Positions 15,843-24,824 of a stretch of 59,376 nucleotides of DNA are shown in pieces. The first letter of the stretch is position 1. The number at the start of each line of letters is the position of its first letter. Source of the stretch: an uncultured Bacteroidia bacterium (GTDB lineage: Bacteria > Bacteroidota > Bacteroidia > Bacteroidales > Prolixibacteraceae). The notes under the pieces were generated by a model. That model saw nothing but the letters and a program-made list of their open reading frames with translations. It searched no databases and was not told the origin of the DNA. The stretch lies in assembly GCA_903923905.1 (NCBI GenBank), contig CAIXZH010000111.1:1-59376 (forward strand), written 5' to 3'. The translations under genes were made by a program, and so were the position numbers.

Positions 15843-17153
15843 ATGACTTCAAGAAGAACGTTTTTAAAGAGCAGCGGGATGGCTGCTGCCGGTCTGGCTC
15901 TTATTGCTCCACTTTCGGAGAGTATGGCTTCATGTTCAGCCAATTCAAAGGTAAATGTGGGTCTCGTTGGCTGCAATGGGATGGGATTTGTTGATTTAAA
16001 GACTTTTCTGGAAAACCCGCAGGTTGAATGTATCGCGTTGTGCGATATCGATGAAGGTGTACTTAACCGACGTGCAGCTGATGTTGAAAAAATCAGGGGG
16101 AAGAAACCGGCCTATCTTTACAAAGACTGGCGTAAACTAATTGAAAACAAAGATATTGACGTTGTAATTATAGGAACTCCCGATCATTGGCATTGCCTGA
16201 TTATGATTGCTGCATGTGAAGCCGGAAAAGACGTTTATTGTGAAAAGCCGTTAGGCAATAGTATCGAAGAGTGTAACCTGATGGTGAAGGCAGCACATAA
16301 ACATAAAAGTGTGGTACAGGTCGGGCAGTGGCAGCGAAGTGATCCACACTGGCTAAGTGCTGTCGATTTTATCCGTTCCGGTAAGCTGGGAAAAATAAGG
16401 CTGGTGCGTGTCTCCTCCTACCAGGGTTGGTGCCCGTCGATCCCAATACTTGCAGATGAACAGGTACCCGCTGGAGTTGATTACGATATGTGGCTGGGGC
16501 CGGCTCACAGCCGTCCGTTCAACAGAAACCGGTTTCATTTTACCTTCCGTTGGTTCTGGGACTATGCTGGCGGCCTGATGACGGACTGGGGGGTTCACCT
16601 GCTTGATTTTGCCTTGTATGGAATGGATGTAACAACACCTAAATCGATCATGGCAATGGGGGGTAAATACGGCTATCCACATGATGCCTGCGAAACGCCC
16701 GACAGTTTGCAGACCATTTATGAATTTGACGGGTTTAATGTGATATGGGATCATGCCATCGGAATCAACGATGGTGGATATGGAAGAACTCATGGATTGG
16801 GATTTGTAGGTGAAAACGGAACCCTGGTGGTTGACCGCAATGGTTGGGAAGTAATTCCCGAAATCGTAAACAAGGAGAAGAGAATGGAAGCTGTCCTTCT
16901 TGTCAAAGGCACTGGTGAGGGATTAAAAAATCATGTGAAGAATTTCCTCGACTGCAGACTTACCCGAAACCGGAATACCAATGCAAGCGTAGAAATTGGG
17001 GCTCATATCGCCAAATTCTCCCAGCTTGGAAATATTGCCTACCGTTCAGGTAAAAAACTGATCTGGGATGGGACAAGATTCACCAATGATGATGAGGTAA
17101 ATAAATACCTGATTCCAAGCTACCGTGATCCCTGGAAATTGCCAACAATTTAG
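15843..17153 (+). CDS. Gfo/Idh/MocA family oxidoreductase with Tat-type signal
   Basis: A 436-residue NAD(P)-dependent oxidoreductase. The N-terminus SRRTFLKSSGMAAAGLALIA is a twin-arginine signal, so it should be exported folded with its cofactor. The Rossmann motif is GLVGCNGMG (residues about 41-49); GTPDHWHCLI (near 116) and YCEKPLGNS (near 138, catalytic lysine) are the family hallmarks. The C-terminal domain contains the open beta-sheet with RFHFTFRWFWDYAGG. Tat-exported members of this family in Bacteroidota include the GH109-like alpha-N-acetylgalactosaminidases and sugar-oxidising enzymes, so a glycosidase activity is possible. It stands between two terminators and so is likely a single-gene unit. 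Confidence 0.85.
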   Translation: MTSRRTFLKSSGMAAAGLALIAPLSESMASCSANSKVNVGLVGCNGMGFVDLKTFLENPQVECIALCDIDEGVLNRRAADVEKIRGKKPAYLYKDWRKLIENKDIDVVIIGTPDHWHCLIMIAACEAGKDVYCEKPLGNSIEECNLMVKAAHKHKSVVQVGQWQRSDPHWLSAVDFIRSGKLGKIRLVRVSSYQGWCPSIPILADEQVPAGVDYDMWLGPAHSRPFNRNRFHFTFRWFWDYAGGLMTDWGVHLLDFALYGMDVTTPKSIMAMGGKYGYPHDACETPDSLQTIYEFDGFNVIWDHAIGINDGGYGRTHGLGFVGENGTLVVDRNGWEVIPEIVNKEKRMEAVLLVKGTGEGLKNHVKNFLDCRLTRNRNTNASVEIGAHIAKFSQLGNIAYRSGKKLIWDGTRFTNDDEVNKYLIPSYRDPWKLPTI

Positions 17154-17180
17154 CTCCTGGAAAATGCTGCTTCGGCAAAT

Positions 17181-17220
17181 AAAAATAACCGGGAAAGAAT
17201 TCCATTCCCGGTTATTTTTT
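17181..17220 (+). terminator. rho-independent terminator
   Basis: AAAATAACCGGGAA (17182-17195) pairs perfectly with TTCCCGGTTATTTT (17205-17218) and ends in a T run. It closes the oxidoreductase gene; the flanking A and T tracts would allow function in both directions. Confidence 0.9.
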
Positions 17221-17262
17221 CGTAATTAATAATTATTTGATATTCAATAGTTTTTATCTTTA

Positions 17263-18969
17263 ATGACCAATTTAACCGGAATGAGAATTAAAAATATCAA
17301 AATTTCGGGGGGACGAATTAATTCAATTTCCCTGATTTTTTTCTTGGTTCTAAGCTTTGTCATAAATCCGGGTTATGGACAGGCGGTTAAAGCCTGGCAC
17401 AATTCAGTCGTTAAACCAGAGGAAAAGACCCATCCGCTGCCCCATATCATAGAGAAAGATGGTCGCCATGCGCTGCTTGTGGATGGACAACCATTCCTTA
17501 TTCTCGGTGGTCAGGCTCATAATTCAAGTGGCTGGCCTGGAATGATGCCACAGGTGTGGTCCGCCATTGAGAGGATGCATGCTAACACACTGGAAGTGCC
17601 AATTTATTGGGAGCAGATCGAACCCCAACCTGGAAAATTTGATTTTTCAATGGTGGATTTGCTGTTGAAGCAAGGGCGCGAACGCAAAATTCATCTCGTT
17701 TTTTTGTGGTTTGCAACCTGGAAAAATGGCAGTAACCACTATATGCCGGAATGGATGAAACGTGATTCAAAAAAATATCCAAACATAACGGACAGGAACC
17801 ATAAACCGGTGGATTCACCATCACCCCATGCAATGGCAGCACTGGAAGCGGATAAAAAGGCATTTGTCGAGGTTATGTCCTATTTAAAAAGGGCAGATCC
17901 GCAGCATACTGTGATCATGGTTCAGGTAGAAAATGAGCCTGGCGCATGGGACAGTATACGTGACTATTCCGATGAGGCTCAGAAACTTTTTGAAGATGAG
18001 GTTCCTGCAGAATTGCTCCGTCCGGAAATATTAAAAGCATTAAATACACCCAATGCAACTGAAGGTAGCTGGCAAAGAGTATTCGGGGATAACGCCGATG
18101 AGTATTTTCAGGCCTGGTCGGTAGCCAATTACGTTGGAGCAGTTGCAGCGGCCGGAAAGGCAGTAAATCAGTTGCCTTTGTATGCTAATGTGGCACTTCG
18201 CGATCCACTAACCAATCCCGGCGCATCAAACTATGAAAGCGGTGGGGCGACTGACAATGCTATTCCGATCTGGAAGGTGGCAGCCCCGTCAATTGACTTA
18301 CTGGCGCCAGATATTTATTTCCCTGAAAGCGATCGGGCATTGAAGGTGATGGAGTTATATGACCGTTGTGACAACCCCTTGTTTGTTCCGGAGATCGGAT
18401 CAGGCGAGGAATACGCCAGATATTTTTATTCAATGCTTGCCCATGGAGGTATTGGCTTCTCACCGTTTGGGATAGATAACAATGGAAAAGATCCGGAAAA
18501 CAGAGAGAATGATCCCGCTCTGATCGCTGTTTCACGGGAATATGCAATAGCGGCTCCGATGATGAGGGACCTTGCCAGGTGGTCTTTTGAAGGGAAGATA
18601 AGATCTGCCGTTGAGCGTGAGGACCATTCAGAACAAAAGATTGAACTTGATTCCTGGCGGAGTACGATAACTTTCGGTGATTTGAAAAGAGGTAATCATC
18701 TGACTAATTCCATTCCCCTGGGTAAAGCCATGATTATTCAACTGGGAGAGAATGAGTTTATCCTTACCGGAACACATTGTCATTTTACTTTTGAACCTTC
18801 CGGAACAAATGCCGGAAAAGCGTGGCAATACCTCAGGGTGGAAGAAGGTACGTATGAAAACGGTTCATTTAAATTGTTGCGAATCCGTAATGGGGATGAA
18901 ACCGATTGGGGGGGGCCTGAAATTGGTCCAGTACCTGTGATTCTGCATCTAATACTAATCACACGTTAA
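17263..18969 (+). CDS. secreted GH35-like beta-galactosidase (DUF5597 type)
   Basis: A 568-residue protein with an export signal (SLIFFLVLSFVINPGYGQ). The barrel begins with HALLVDGQPFLILGGQAHNS and continues NTLEVPIYWEQIEPQPGKFD, the family GH35 pattern for a retaining beta-galactosidase. The acid/base glutamate is expected in QVENEPGAW (near residue 224) and the nucleophile in FVPEIGSGEE (near residue 377). The C-terminal about 150 residues match the DUF5597 beta-domain seen in such proteins. A weak promoter-like TATCTTTA lies at 17255-17262; if real, translation would begin at the ATG at 17281, keeping the signal peptide. It ends the carbohydrate island; the next gene is convergent. Confidence 0.83.
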   Translation: MTNLTGMRIKNIKISGGRINSISLIFFLVLSFVINPGYGQAVKAWHNSVVKPEEKTHPLPHIIEKDGRHALLVDGQPFLILGGQAHNSSGWPGMMPQVWSAIERMHANTLEVPIYWEQIEPQPGKFDFSMVDLLLKQGRERKIHLVFLWFATWKNGSNHYMPEWMKRDSKKYPNITDRNHKPVDSPSPHAMAALEADKKAFVEVMSYLKRADPQHTVIMVQVENEPGAWDSIRDYSDEAQKLFEDEVPAELLRPEILKALNTPNATEGSWQRVFGDNADEYFQAWSVANYVGAVAAAGKAVNQLPLYANVALRDPLTNPGASNYESGGATDNAIPIWKVAAPSIDLLAPDIYFPESDRALKVMELYDRCDNPLFVPEIGSGEEYARYFYSMLAHGGIGFSPFGIDNNGKDPENRENDPALIAVSREYAIAAPMMRDLARWSFEGKIRSAVEREDHSEQKIELDSWRSTITFGDLKRGNHLTNSIPLGKAMIIQLGENEFILTGTHCHFTFEPSGTNAGKAWQYLRVEEGTYENGSFKLLRIRNGDETDWGGPEIGPVPVILHLILITR

Positions 18970-19032
18970 ACGAAAATCAGATTACGATATTTTATTTTTG
19001 CATACAGGGAATGGAATTAAATCCGGATGTGA

Positions 19033-20022
19033 TTATTCAGAAATTATATTGCTGATTATATGATAAACTTCATCGAAAGTTTTTGTTTCCATCAATTCTG
19101 CCCTTAACCGGGCTGCGCCGGGAAAATCGTTAGTATATATCTTATAAAATCGTTTAAGGATGTTGAAATTCTTCTTCCCACCCCAGTTTTTTTCAAAAAT
19201 TTGAGTGTGGAGCATCAGTTGGGCTAATTTATCCTGAACTTTTAAAGAGATAGCCTCGGAGTTGAACATCCACGGATTATGAAAAATTCCCCGTCCGACC
19301 ATCACTCCATCGAGTCCATATCTGGATGTAAGTTCCACTCCTTGAGCATAGGATTCTACATCTCCATTTCCCAAAAAAAGAGTGCCGGGATTAAGCTGAT
19401 CCCGAATCCGTGCCCCTTTGGCGATCTCTTCCCAATCTGCAAGCCCGTCTGACTGTTGTTTTTGGGTCCGGCCATGCAGGGTGATGGCAGCTGGTTTGGT
19501 CTCCAGTAAATTGGCGATCCACACTTCCGTGTCATGGGCTTTTATACCAGTCCGGGTTTTTACAGATACCGGCAGCTGGGTCGCTTCCATGGTGGCAAGA
19601 ATGATCTCCTTAGCCAAGGTTGGTTGGCTGATTAAAGCCGAACAACAGCCGTTTTTAACTACATTTTTTACCGGACATCCCATGTTGATATCGAGTCCGT
19701 CAAAATCATATTCATCAGTAATGTCACGCGCAACTTTATGAAAAATCTCGGGATTATTCCCCCAAATCTGGGCAACAAGATTAAAATTCTTCTGTTTCAT
19801 GAGCTGCTTTTCAGATTCACTCACCAACAAACGTTCTGCTACACGGGGTTTACCTTTGGGATGGTTCATCCCGTCAACCGATGTGAATTCGGTGAACAAA
19901 ACTTGAAGAACCAGCGGATCAGACACTCTTTCAATAATTTCGCGAAAGGATGTATCGGTAACATCCTCCATTGGAGCTAAAGTGAAAACTGGTTTCTGAA
20001 GGCTTTTCCAAAAATTGGACAT
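19033..20022 (-). CDS. tRNA-dihydrouridine synthase (Dus)
   Basis: A flavin-dependent enzyme of about 329 residues that reduces uridines in the tRNA D-loop. Motifs are LAPMEDVTD at the start of the barrel, DINMGCPVKNVVKNGCCSAL with the catalytic cysteine, VKTRTG, and GVMVGRGIFHNPW at the FMN phosphate site. The ATG at 20022 is preferred to the TTG two codons upstream. It is the last gene of a minus-strand group ricT, trhO, dus with gaps of 48 and 13 bp, all concerned with RNA metabolism. Which D-loop position it modifies is not assigned. Confidence 0.9.
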   Translation of the reverse strand: MSNFWKSLQKPVFTLAPMEDVTDTSFREIIERVSDPLVLQVLFTEFTSVDGMNHPKGKPRVAERLLVSESEKQLMKQKNFNLVAQIWGNNPEIFHKVARDITDEYDFDGLDINMGCPVKNVVKNGCCSALISQPTLAKEIILATMEATQLPVSVKTRTGIKAHDTEVWIANLLETKPAAITLHGRTQKQQSDGLADWEEIAKGARIRDQLNPGTLFLGNGDVESYAQGVELTSRYGLDGVMVGRGIFHNPWMFNSEAISLKVQDKLAQLMLHTQIFEKNWGGKKNFNILKRFYKIYTNDFPGAARLRAELMETKTFDEVYHIISNIISE

Positions 20023-20035
20023 AATCAACTACTGG

Positions 20036-21100
20036 TTACTGACCTGATTCTGAATTTGAATCTGCAAAAGTAGTATTTTTAGCAAGCCTGAAACTCTTGC
20101 GGTAAACACTTCGGTTTCCAAATTTGGGGGCTATCGTATGCCGGTAGCGTTGTTTTTCAGCCTCAGAACTGTTTTTCAGATCACGACACTCAATTGAACA
20201 GCAATGTTCAAATTTTCCGGCACACTCTTCACACTGTATAAACAACAAATGGCAAAGCTCATTGGCACAGTTCAAATGGACATCGCATGACTTCCCGCAT
20301 TGATGACAGTGTGATATAACCTGGCCATCTACTGTTTCTCCCATCCGTTCATCAAACACAAAATTTTTTCCGATAAAGTTTGATTGGAGATTTAATTGCT
20401 TAATCTTTCCGGTATATTCGATAATCCCGCCATGAAGCTGATTTACATCTGTAAAACCATGGTGTTTCAGGTATGCACTTGCTTTTTCGCACCGAATTCC
20501 TCCCGTACAATAGAGTAGTAATTTGGCCTCTTTTTTATCCTGAAGCAAATCCGTAATCATATTTAATTCTTCCCGAAAGGTATCAGCTTCAGGACAAATG
20601 GCACCCTTAAAGTGCCCGATCTCCGATTCGTAATGATTCCTGACATCCACAACAATATGCTCACCACTCTCCACCAGTTCATGAAATTCCCTGGCATCCA
20701 GGTGCCTGCCAACATTCGTGACGTCAAACGCATCGTCGTTTAAACCATCCGCGACCAGCTTGTCCTTCACCTTTATCGAAAGTTTATAGAATGATTTCCC
20801 ATTGTCCTGGATTGCATATTTTATCGGTATATTTTCGAAGACCGGATGATTTTTTAACGACAACAGGAAACTCTCCAGATTATCTTCCGGAACACTCATC
20901 TGTGCATTGATCCCTTCCCGGGCGATATAAATCCGACCGAAACAGTTTAAGTCAGCCCATTCATGATAAAGCTGGTCCCTGAATTCCTGAGGATTATCAA
21001 GGATAAAGTAGCGATAAAATGAGATTGTTTTCCGGACAAAAGGCTCAGCCAACAGGTTTTCTTTTAATACTTTCCGGTCAATTGAATTGTAAAGCGGCAT
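20036..21100 (-). CDS. trhO: tRNA uridine(34) hydroxylase TrhO (rhodanese family)
   Basis: A 354-residue YceA/TrhO protein that hydroxylates U34 of certain tRNAs to 5-hydroxyuridine using molecular oxygen. It has the N-terminal acylphosphatase-like domain (LNCFGRIYIAREGINAQMS, residues 51-69) and the central rhodanese domain with VVDVRNHYESEIGHF and the active-site loop CTGGIRCEKA (cysteine 198). The C-terminal about 80 residues are cysteine-rich (CHQCGKSCDVHLNC and further CxxC pairs), a zinc-finger-like tail found in many TrhO proteins. It is in the middle of the ricT-trhO-dus operon, so two of the three genes modify tRNA. Confidence 0.92.
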   Translation of the reverse strand: MPLYNSIDRKVLKENLLAEPFVRKTISFYRYFILDNPQEFRDQLYHEWADLNCFGRIYIAREGINAQMSVPEDNLESFLLSLKNHPVFENIPIKYAIQDNGKSFYKLSIKVKDKLVADGLNDDAFDVTNVGRHLDAREFHELVESGEHIVVDVRNHYESEIGHFKGAICPEADTFREELNMITDLLQDKKEAKLLLYCTGGIRCEKASAYLKHHGFTDVNQLHGGIIEYTGKIKQLNLQSNFIGKNFVFDERMGETVDGQVISHCHQCGKSCDVHLNCANELCHLLFIQCEECAGKFEHCCSIECRDLKNSSEAEKQRYRHTIAPKFGNRSVYRKSFRLAKNTTFADSNSESGQ

Positions 21101-21148
21101 TATTGTTGTAATTTTATTCTTGCTATATTTTGCAACAGGTTGATTTAA

Positions 21149-22264
21149 TTATTGTTTGGGACCCCGTACCTCGGGATTTGGTTTGCGGTGAAACCTCCCG
21201 GGATTTTTCTTCTGATTTTTTAAAAGAACCGGTTTGGTAAAGAATTTCTGATCTAAAATTCCAACGTTCATCATATTCACTTTGGGTGACTCCTTTTCAG
21301 CAAAACTGTCGATTGATGGTTTTTCACCATGCTTATTCATATTCAGAAATTTAATGACATCAGCCAGATCAAGTTCAAAAGTCTGACCAATATTATGGTC
21401 ATATTTATACCATATTTTCTTTTGAAGAATGTCGGTCTTTAAGTGACGGGCAATCCCTTTGTCAGTTTCAATAGATAAAAGCTCATTCGGAAAATCTTTC
21501 AACGCTTCGAGGTACTGATCCAGTTCATAGGTAAGGCAGCATTTTAGTTTACCACAACGTCCGGTCATCTTTTCAGCATTGGGTGATAATCCCTGTTTAA
21601 TAGCCGAATCCGAAGTGATACTCGAAAAGTCTGTACGCCACGTTGAACAACAAAGAGATCGTCCACAGGAGCCGATTCCGCCGATGCGGGCTGCTTCCTG
21701 CCGAACACCTATTTGCATCATCTCGACTTTAATCATAAACTCCCTGGAATATTGTTTGATCAGTTCCCTGAAATCAACCCTTCCATCAGCAATGTAGTAA
21801 AAAATGGCCTTGCTATTATCCCCCCTGAACTCCACATCTCCAATCTTCATATTCAGATTCAGTTGGTTAGCAATTTGTCTGGAACGAATCATTACCTTGT
21901 TTTCGCGCGCCTTGGCTTCTTCCCACTTAACGACATCAGCTGGTGTCGCTTTTCGGTAAACCTTATTCCATTCGTACCGATCCTTCCTTTTTATTTTCCG
22001 ATTAAACTGAAGTTCAGCCAACCGTCCTGTCAAAGAAACGGCACCTACATCGTGCCCTGGGTTACACGAAACTACCACCAATTCATCCCGTTTCAGGTGA
22101 ATCCCGTTTTCATTCCTGAAAAACTCTTTCCGGGTCCCTTTAAACCTAATTTCGACAATATCTGTTTCATTTGTTGTATCCGGCAAATCGTTCATCCAGT
22201 CAAATGTGCCAAGCATTGCTGGCCGATCTAAATCAATATTTGTATTGCATCCGTTGCATGCCAT
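21149..22264 (-). CDS. ricT: RicT-like PSP1 domain protein
   Basis: A 371-residue protein with the PSP1 domain. The diagnostic cysteine motifs are IGSCGRSLCCSTW (near residue 196) and GRCGKLKCCLTYE (near residue 236), which in Bacillus RicT help bind iron-sulfur clusters within the RicAFT complex that affects RNA processing. It has further cysteines at the N-terminus (MACNGCNTN). The C-terminal tail is basic and proline-rich (KNQKKNPGRFHRKP) and may bind nucleic acid. RicA and RicF partners are not seen nearby. It is the first gene of the minus-strand operon; its ATG is at 22264. Confidence 0.88.
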   Translation of the reverse strand: MACNGCNTNIDLDRPAMLGTFDWMNDLPDTTNETDIVEIRFKGTRKEFFRNENGIHLKRDELVVVSCNPGHDVGAVSLTGRLAELQFNRKIKRKDRYEWNKVYRKATPADVVKWEEAKARENKVMIRSRQIANQLNLNMKIGDVEFRGDNSKAIFYYIADGRVDFRELIKQYSREFMIKVEMMQIGVRQEAARIGGIGSCGRSLCCSTWRTDFSSITSDSAIKQGLSPNAEKMTGRCGKLKCCLTYELDQYLEALKDFPNELLSIETDKGIARHLKTDILQKKIWYKYDHNIGQTFELDLADVIKFLNMNKHGEKPSIDSFAEKESPKVNMMNVGILDQKFFTKPVLLKNQKKNPGRFHRKPNPEVRGPKQ

Positions 22265-22480
22265 CTCTTTTAATATTTTATTTCAAACCGACAATATTAT
22301 CAAAATTTGCTTAAATTTACTATTTTTATTAGATCTAAATAATAATAAATCTTTAAAAATGGCATTAAGTTATATATAATCAGATAGATAAAAGAATAAG
22401 TTAACGAACGGATAATTTTTAATTATTCGGTGTTTTGAATTACTTTTGGTCGGTAAATCGGTATTAATAGTTTTCAAAAT

Positions 22481-23137
22481 ATGACTTTGAACCATAAAAT
22501 TTCTCCTTCAATATTAGCTGCGGATTTTAATAATCTGGGAAAAGATATCCTGATGATTAATCAGAGTGAAGCCGACTGGATCCATTTTGATGTGATGGAT
22601 GGAGTGTTTGTTCCGAATATCTCCTTTGGATTACCGGTAATTCTGGCGGTTAAGAAATTGGCTGACAAACCTTTGGATGTTCATTTAATGATTATCAACC
22701 CTGACCCTTTCATTAAGCCTTTCCGGGATTCAGGGGCCGATATCCTGACCGTCCATTATGAAGTCTGCAATCACCTTCACCGGACAGTTGGTGCGATAAA
22801 AAATGAAGGGATGAAGGCAGGTGTTTGTCTCAATCCTCATACACCGGTACATTTACTGGAAGATATTATCAATGAGATTGATGTTGTACTTTTGATGTCG
22901 GTTAATCCCGGTTTTGGAGGTCAGAAATTTATTGAAAATACCTACCTGAAAGTGCTTAATTTGCGTCGTATGATTGAGGAGAAAGGAGCAGACACTCTCA
23001 TTGAAATTGATGGTGGAGTCAATCTGGAAACGGGGAAACTTCTTTTTGAGGCCGGAGCCGACGTTCTGGTTGCTGGAAGTTTTGTCTTTGATTCCAAAAA
23101 TCCTATCTTGACGATTCATCAATTGAGGAACGTTTGA
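22481..23137 (+). CDS. rpe: ribulose-phosphate 3-epimerase
   Basis: A 218-residue TIM-barrel enzyme that interconverts ribulose 5-phosphate and xylulose 5-phosphate in the pentose phosphate pathway. Motifs are ISPSILAADF, WIHFDVMDGVFVPNISFG, DVHLMI, HYE, LLMSVNPGFGGQKFI and EIDGGVN, which together contain the metal ligands (His, Asp, His, Asp) and the phosphate loop. A TACTTTTG -7 element at 22441-22448 lies 32 bp before the ATG. Length is normal. It is transcribed away from ricT and is followed by tmRNA. Confidence 0.96.
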   Translation: MTLNHKISPSILAADFNNLGKDILMINQSEADWIHFDVMDGVFVPNISFGLPVILAVKKLADKPLDVHLMIINPDPFIKPFRDSGADILTVHYEVCNHLHRTVGAIKNEGMKAGVCLNPHTPVHLLEDIINEIDVVLLMSVNPGFGGQKFIENTYLKVLNLRRMIEEKGADTLIEIDGGVNLETGKLLFEAGADVLVAGSFVFDSKNPILTIHQLRNV

Positions 23138-23303
23138 GAGACCAACAGGCTGCAACAGATTTAGGATCTAAAGGCTTAACGAATGACTGCTTGGAAACGC
23201 AGAAACTACAGAAACTGGCCCCAATTGCCAACCGCAAAATAAAATTAGCTTTCTCTTCACAACCGAACCCTTATTGTGGTAACTTTGTGCCGTAAACATA
23301 CAT

Positions 23304-23696
23304 GGGGCTGACCGGTTTTGACAGCGGGCAGAAGAGGTATGTAAGCATGCCGGGCATTGGATTGTTGGCCCGTAAATCTTAATATCCAAACAATTAATTG
23401 GCGAAAATAATTTTGCTCTTGCCGCTTAATCGAATCAAGTAGATTACGCTAATCCGGCATTAGATGCTGGAGTGGGACATCTCCCGGGTGCTGTAGATCC
23501 GAAGCGGCCCGGTCCGGAGGTGCAGTAATATCGGAAATAGTCGGCTAAATGCTCTGGTAAGTCGATGAAATTAAGGAGATAAGGTGATGATCGGTGGCCT
23601 TGATCCAGTTATCATTCGAAAATTAAATCTTGGATAAGCATGTAGAAAGCGTATTGCTTCCTCGTTTGGACCGGGGTTCGACTCCCCGCAGCTCCA
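23304..23696 (+). ncRNA. ssrA: transfer-messenger RNA (tmRNA)
   Basis: The 5' end GGGGCTGA pairs with CAGCTCC near the 3' end, and the T-arm (GGGGTTCGACTCCCC) and discriminator A precede position 23697; CCA is not encoded and must be added. The tag frame is at 23400-23429: GGC GAA AAT AAT TTT GCT CTT GCC GCT TAA, giving the tag GENNFALAA, close to known Bacteroidia tags. tmRNA rescues stalled ribosomes and marks their products for proteolysis. A TAACTTTG -7 element lies at 23280-23287. A terminator hairpin follows at 23734. Confidence 0.97.
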
Positions 23697-23733
23697 CTCT
23701 AAAGATTGAATTTCAATTCATTGCAAAATTTAT

Positions 23734-23777
23734 GCACCTATGCACTCTTGATAGAAGTTGGATAGGTGCTTTTTTAT
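23734..23777 (+). terminator. terminator downstream of tmRNA
   Basis: GCACCTAT (23734-23741) pairs with ATAGGTGC (23762-23769), followed by seven T residues. It lies 38 bp after the mature tmRNA end. Confidence 0.85.
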
Positions 23778-23946
23778 TAAAACAGATCCCGGATAGCTAT
23801 GTCTGTTAATTTAATCACCTCTTGCAGATTCAAAGGATATTCTGAATCTGCCTTAGTAGTTGTTTTTAATTTGATGAAAATTAGTACAAATGGAAATTTT
23901 TAAAACTCAAATGGGAAGAAATACTCAAGGAATATTTCTTCCCCGA

Positions 23947-24582
23947 ATGAAAATCATTCAAATTCTCTCCACGCTGTTTATCTCTATTTTGTTCACTTTC
24001 AGTGCCTCCCTTGTCGTTGCACAAAATCAGGAACAAATGAATAGTGCACCCCCATCCTGGGCCCCGGATTATGATTCTAAAAATCCGGCACATTATTATT
24101 ATCTGCCTGATATTGAGTGCTATTATGATTTATGGAACCGTGAATTCGTTTATCTGGAGGATGGTAACTGGTTGTTCAGTTCCACGTTACCCTCTATTTA
24201 TTCAGGCTACGATCTAAATAATTGTTTCACTGTAATCCTCAATAATTCGGTGCATGAACCCTGGATGCACTTCCATTATTATGTGGCTCATTATCCACGT
24301 TTTTATTATAAATCAATAAACCGAGATGGTTATCACGATAATGTACGTCCGTTACGTGGATTTAATGAAAATGCAAAAGGTCTGATTTATAATATCCGCG
24401 TGAATAATGGTTCAAATAACAGAAATGAAACAATACCATATCAGGAAGCTAATCGTGTGCTGCCTGCTAAATCAGGCCGCCCGGCACAAGCGATGAAATA
24501 CTACGGTAAACAAATCGGTCAGCCCGTGAAAGTTCAAAGAAATATGATGAAACCTCAGGAAAAAAGAAACAAAGAAAGATAA
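23947..24582 (+). CDS. secreted protein of unknown function, Tyr-rich
   Basis: The open frame reaches back to 23890, but the ATG at 23947 begins a good signal peptide (KIIQILSTLFISILFTFSAS, cut near VVAQ), so I use it; the mature part is about 185 residues. It contains PPSWAPDYD, HYYYLPDIECYYDLWNREFVY and LPSIYSGYDLNNCF, aromatic-rich segments that I recall from uncharacterised periplasmic proteins of Bacteroidota. The C-terminus is basic (MMKPQEKRNKER). No catalytic motif is evident. It lies after the tmRNA and before a GC-rich hairpin and a rhamnosidase gene, with no obvious operon. Confidence 0.65.
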   Translation: MKIIQILSTLFISILFTFSASLVVAQNQEQMNSAPPSWAPDYDSKNPAHYYYLPDIECYYDLWNREFVYLEDGNWLFSSTLPSIYSGYDLNNCFTVILNNSVHEPWMHFHYYVAHYPRFYYKSINRDGYHDNVRPLRGFNENAKGLIYNIRVNNGSNNRNETIPYQEANRVLPAKSGRPAQAMKYYGKQIGQPVKVQRNMMKPQEKRNKER

Positions 24583-24591
24583 ATGAAAAAA

Positions 24592-24622
24592 TCCGGATTG
24601 CAGTTCATTTCTGCAATCCGGT
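24592..24622. terminator. strong 3' hairpin without T run
   Basis: CCGGATTGCAG (24593-24603) pairs exactly with CTGCAATCCGG (24611-24621). It lies 10 bp after the secreted-protein gene. Without a U tract it may act as an mRNA end stabiliser or a Rho-assisted stop. The remaining 200 bp before the next gene show nothing I can assign. Confidence 0.5.
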
Positions 24623-24824
24623 ATAAAACAGTTTAAAATACCAGATTCCGTGACTGTTAGGCATCCCTGAAATTGGGGATCGACCCATATTAAAACTTTA
24701 AAAATCTGATAATTGATGCGAGTGAACACCTTATCCCATCAAATTTGTTATTCCTGACCAAAAAGACAGACATAATGTCTGTAGCCTATATCAGTGCAGA
24801 TGAAAACCAATTATATTTTATAAA

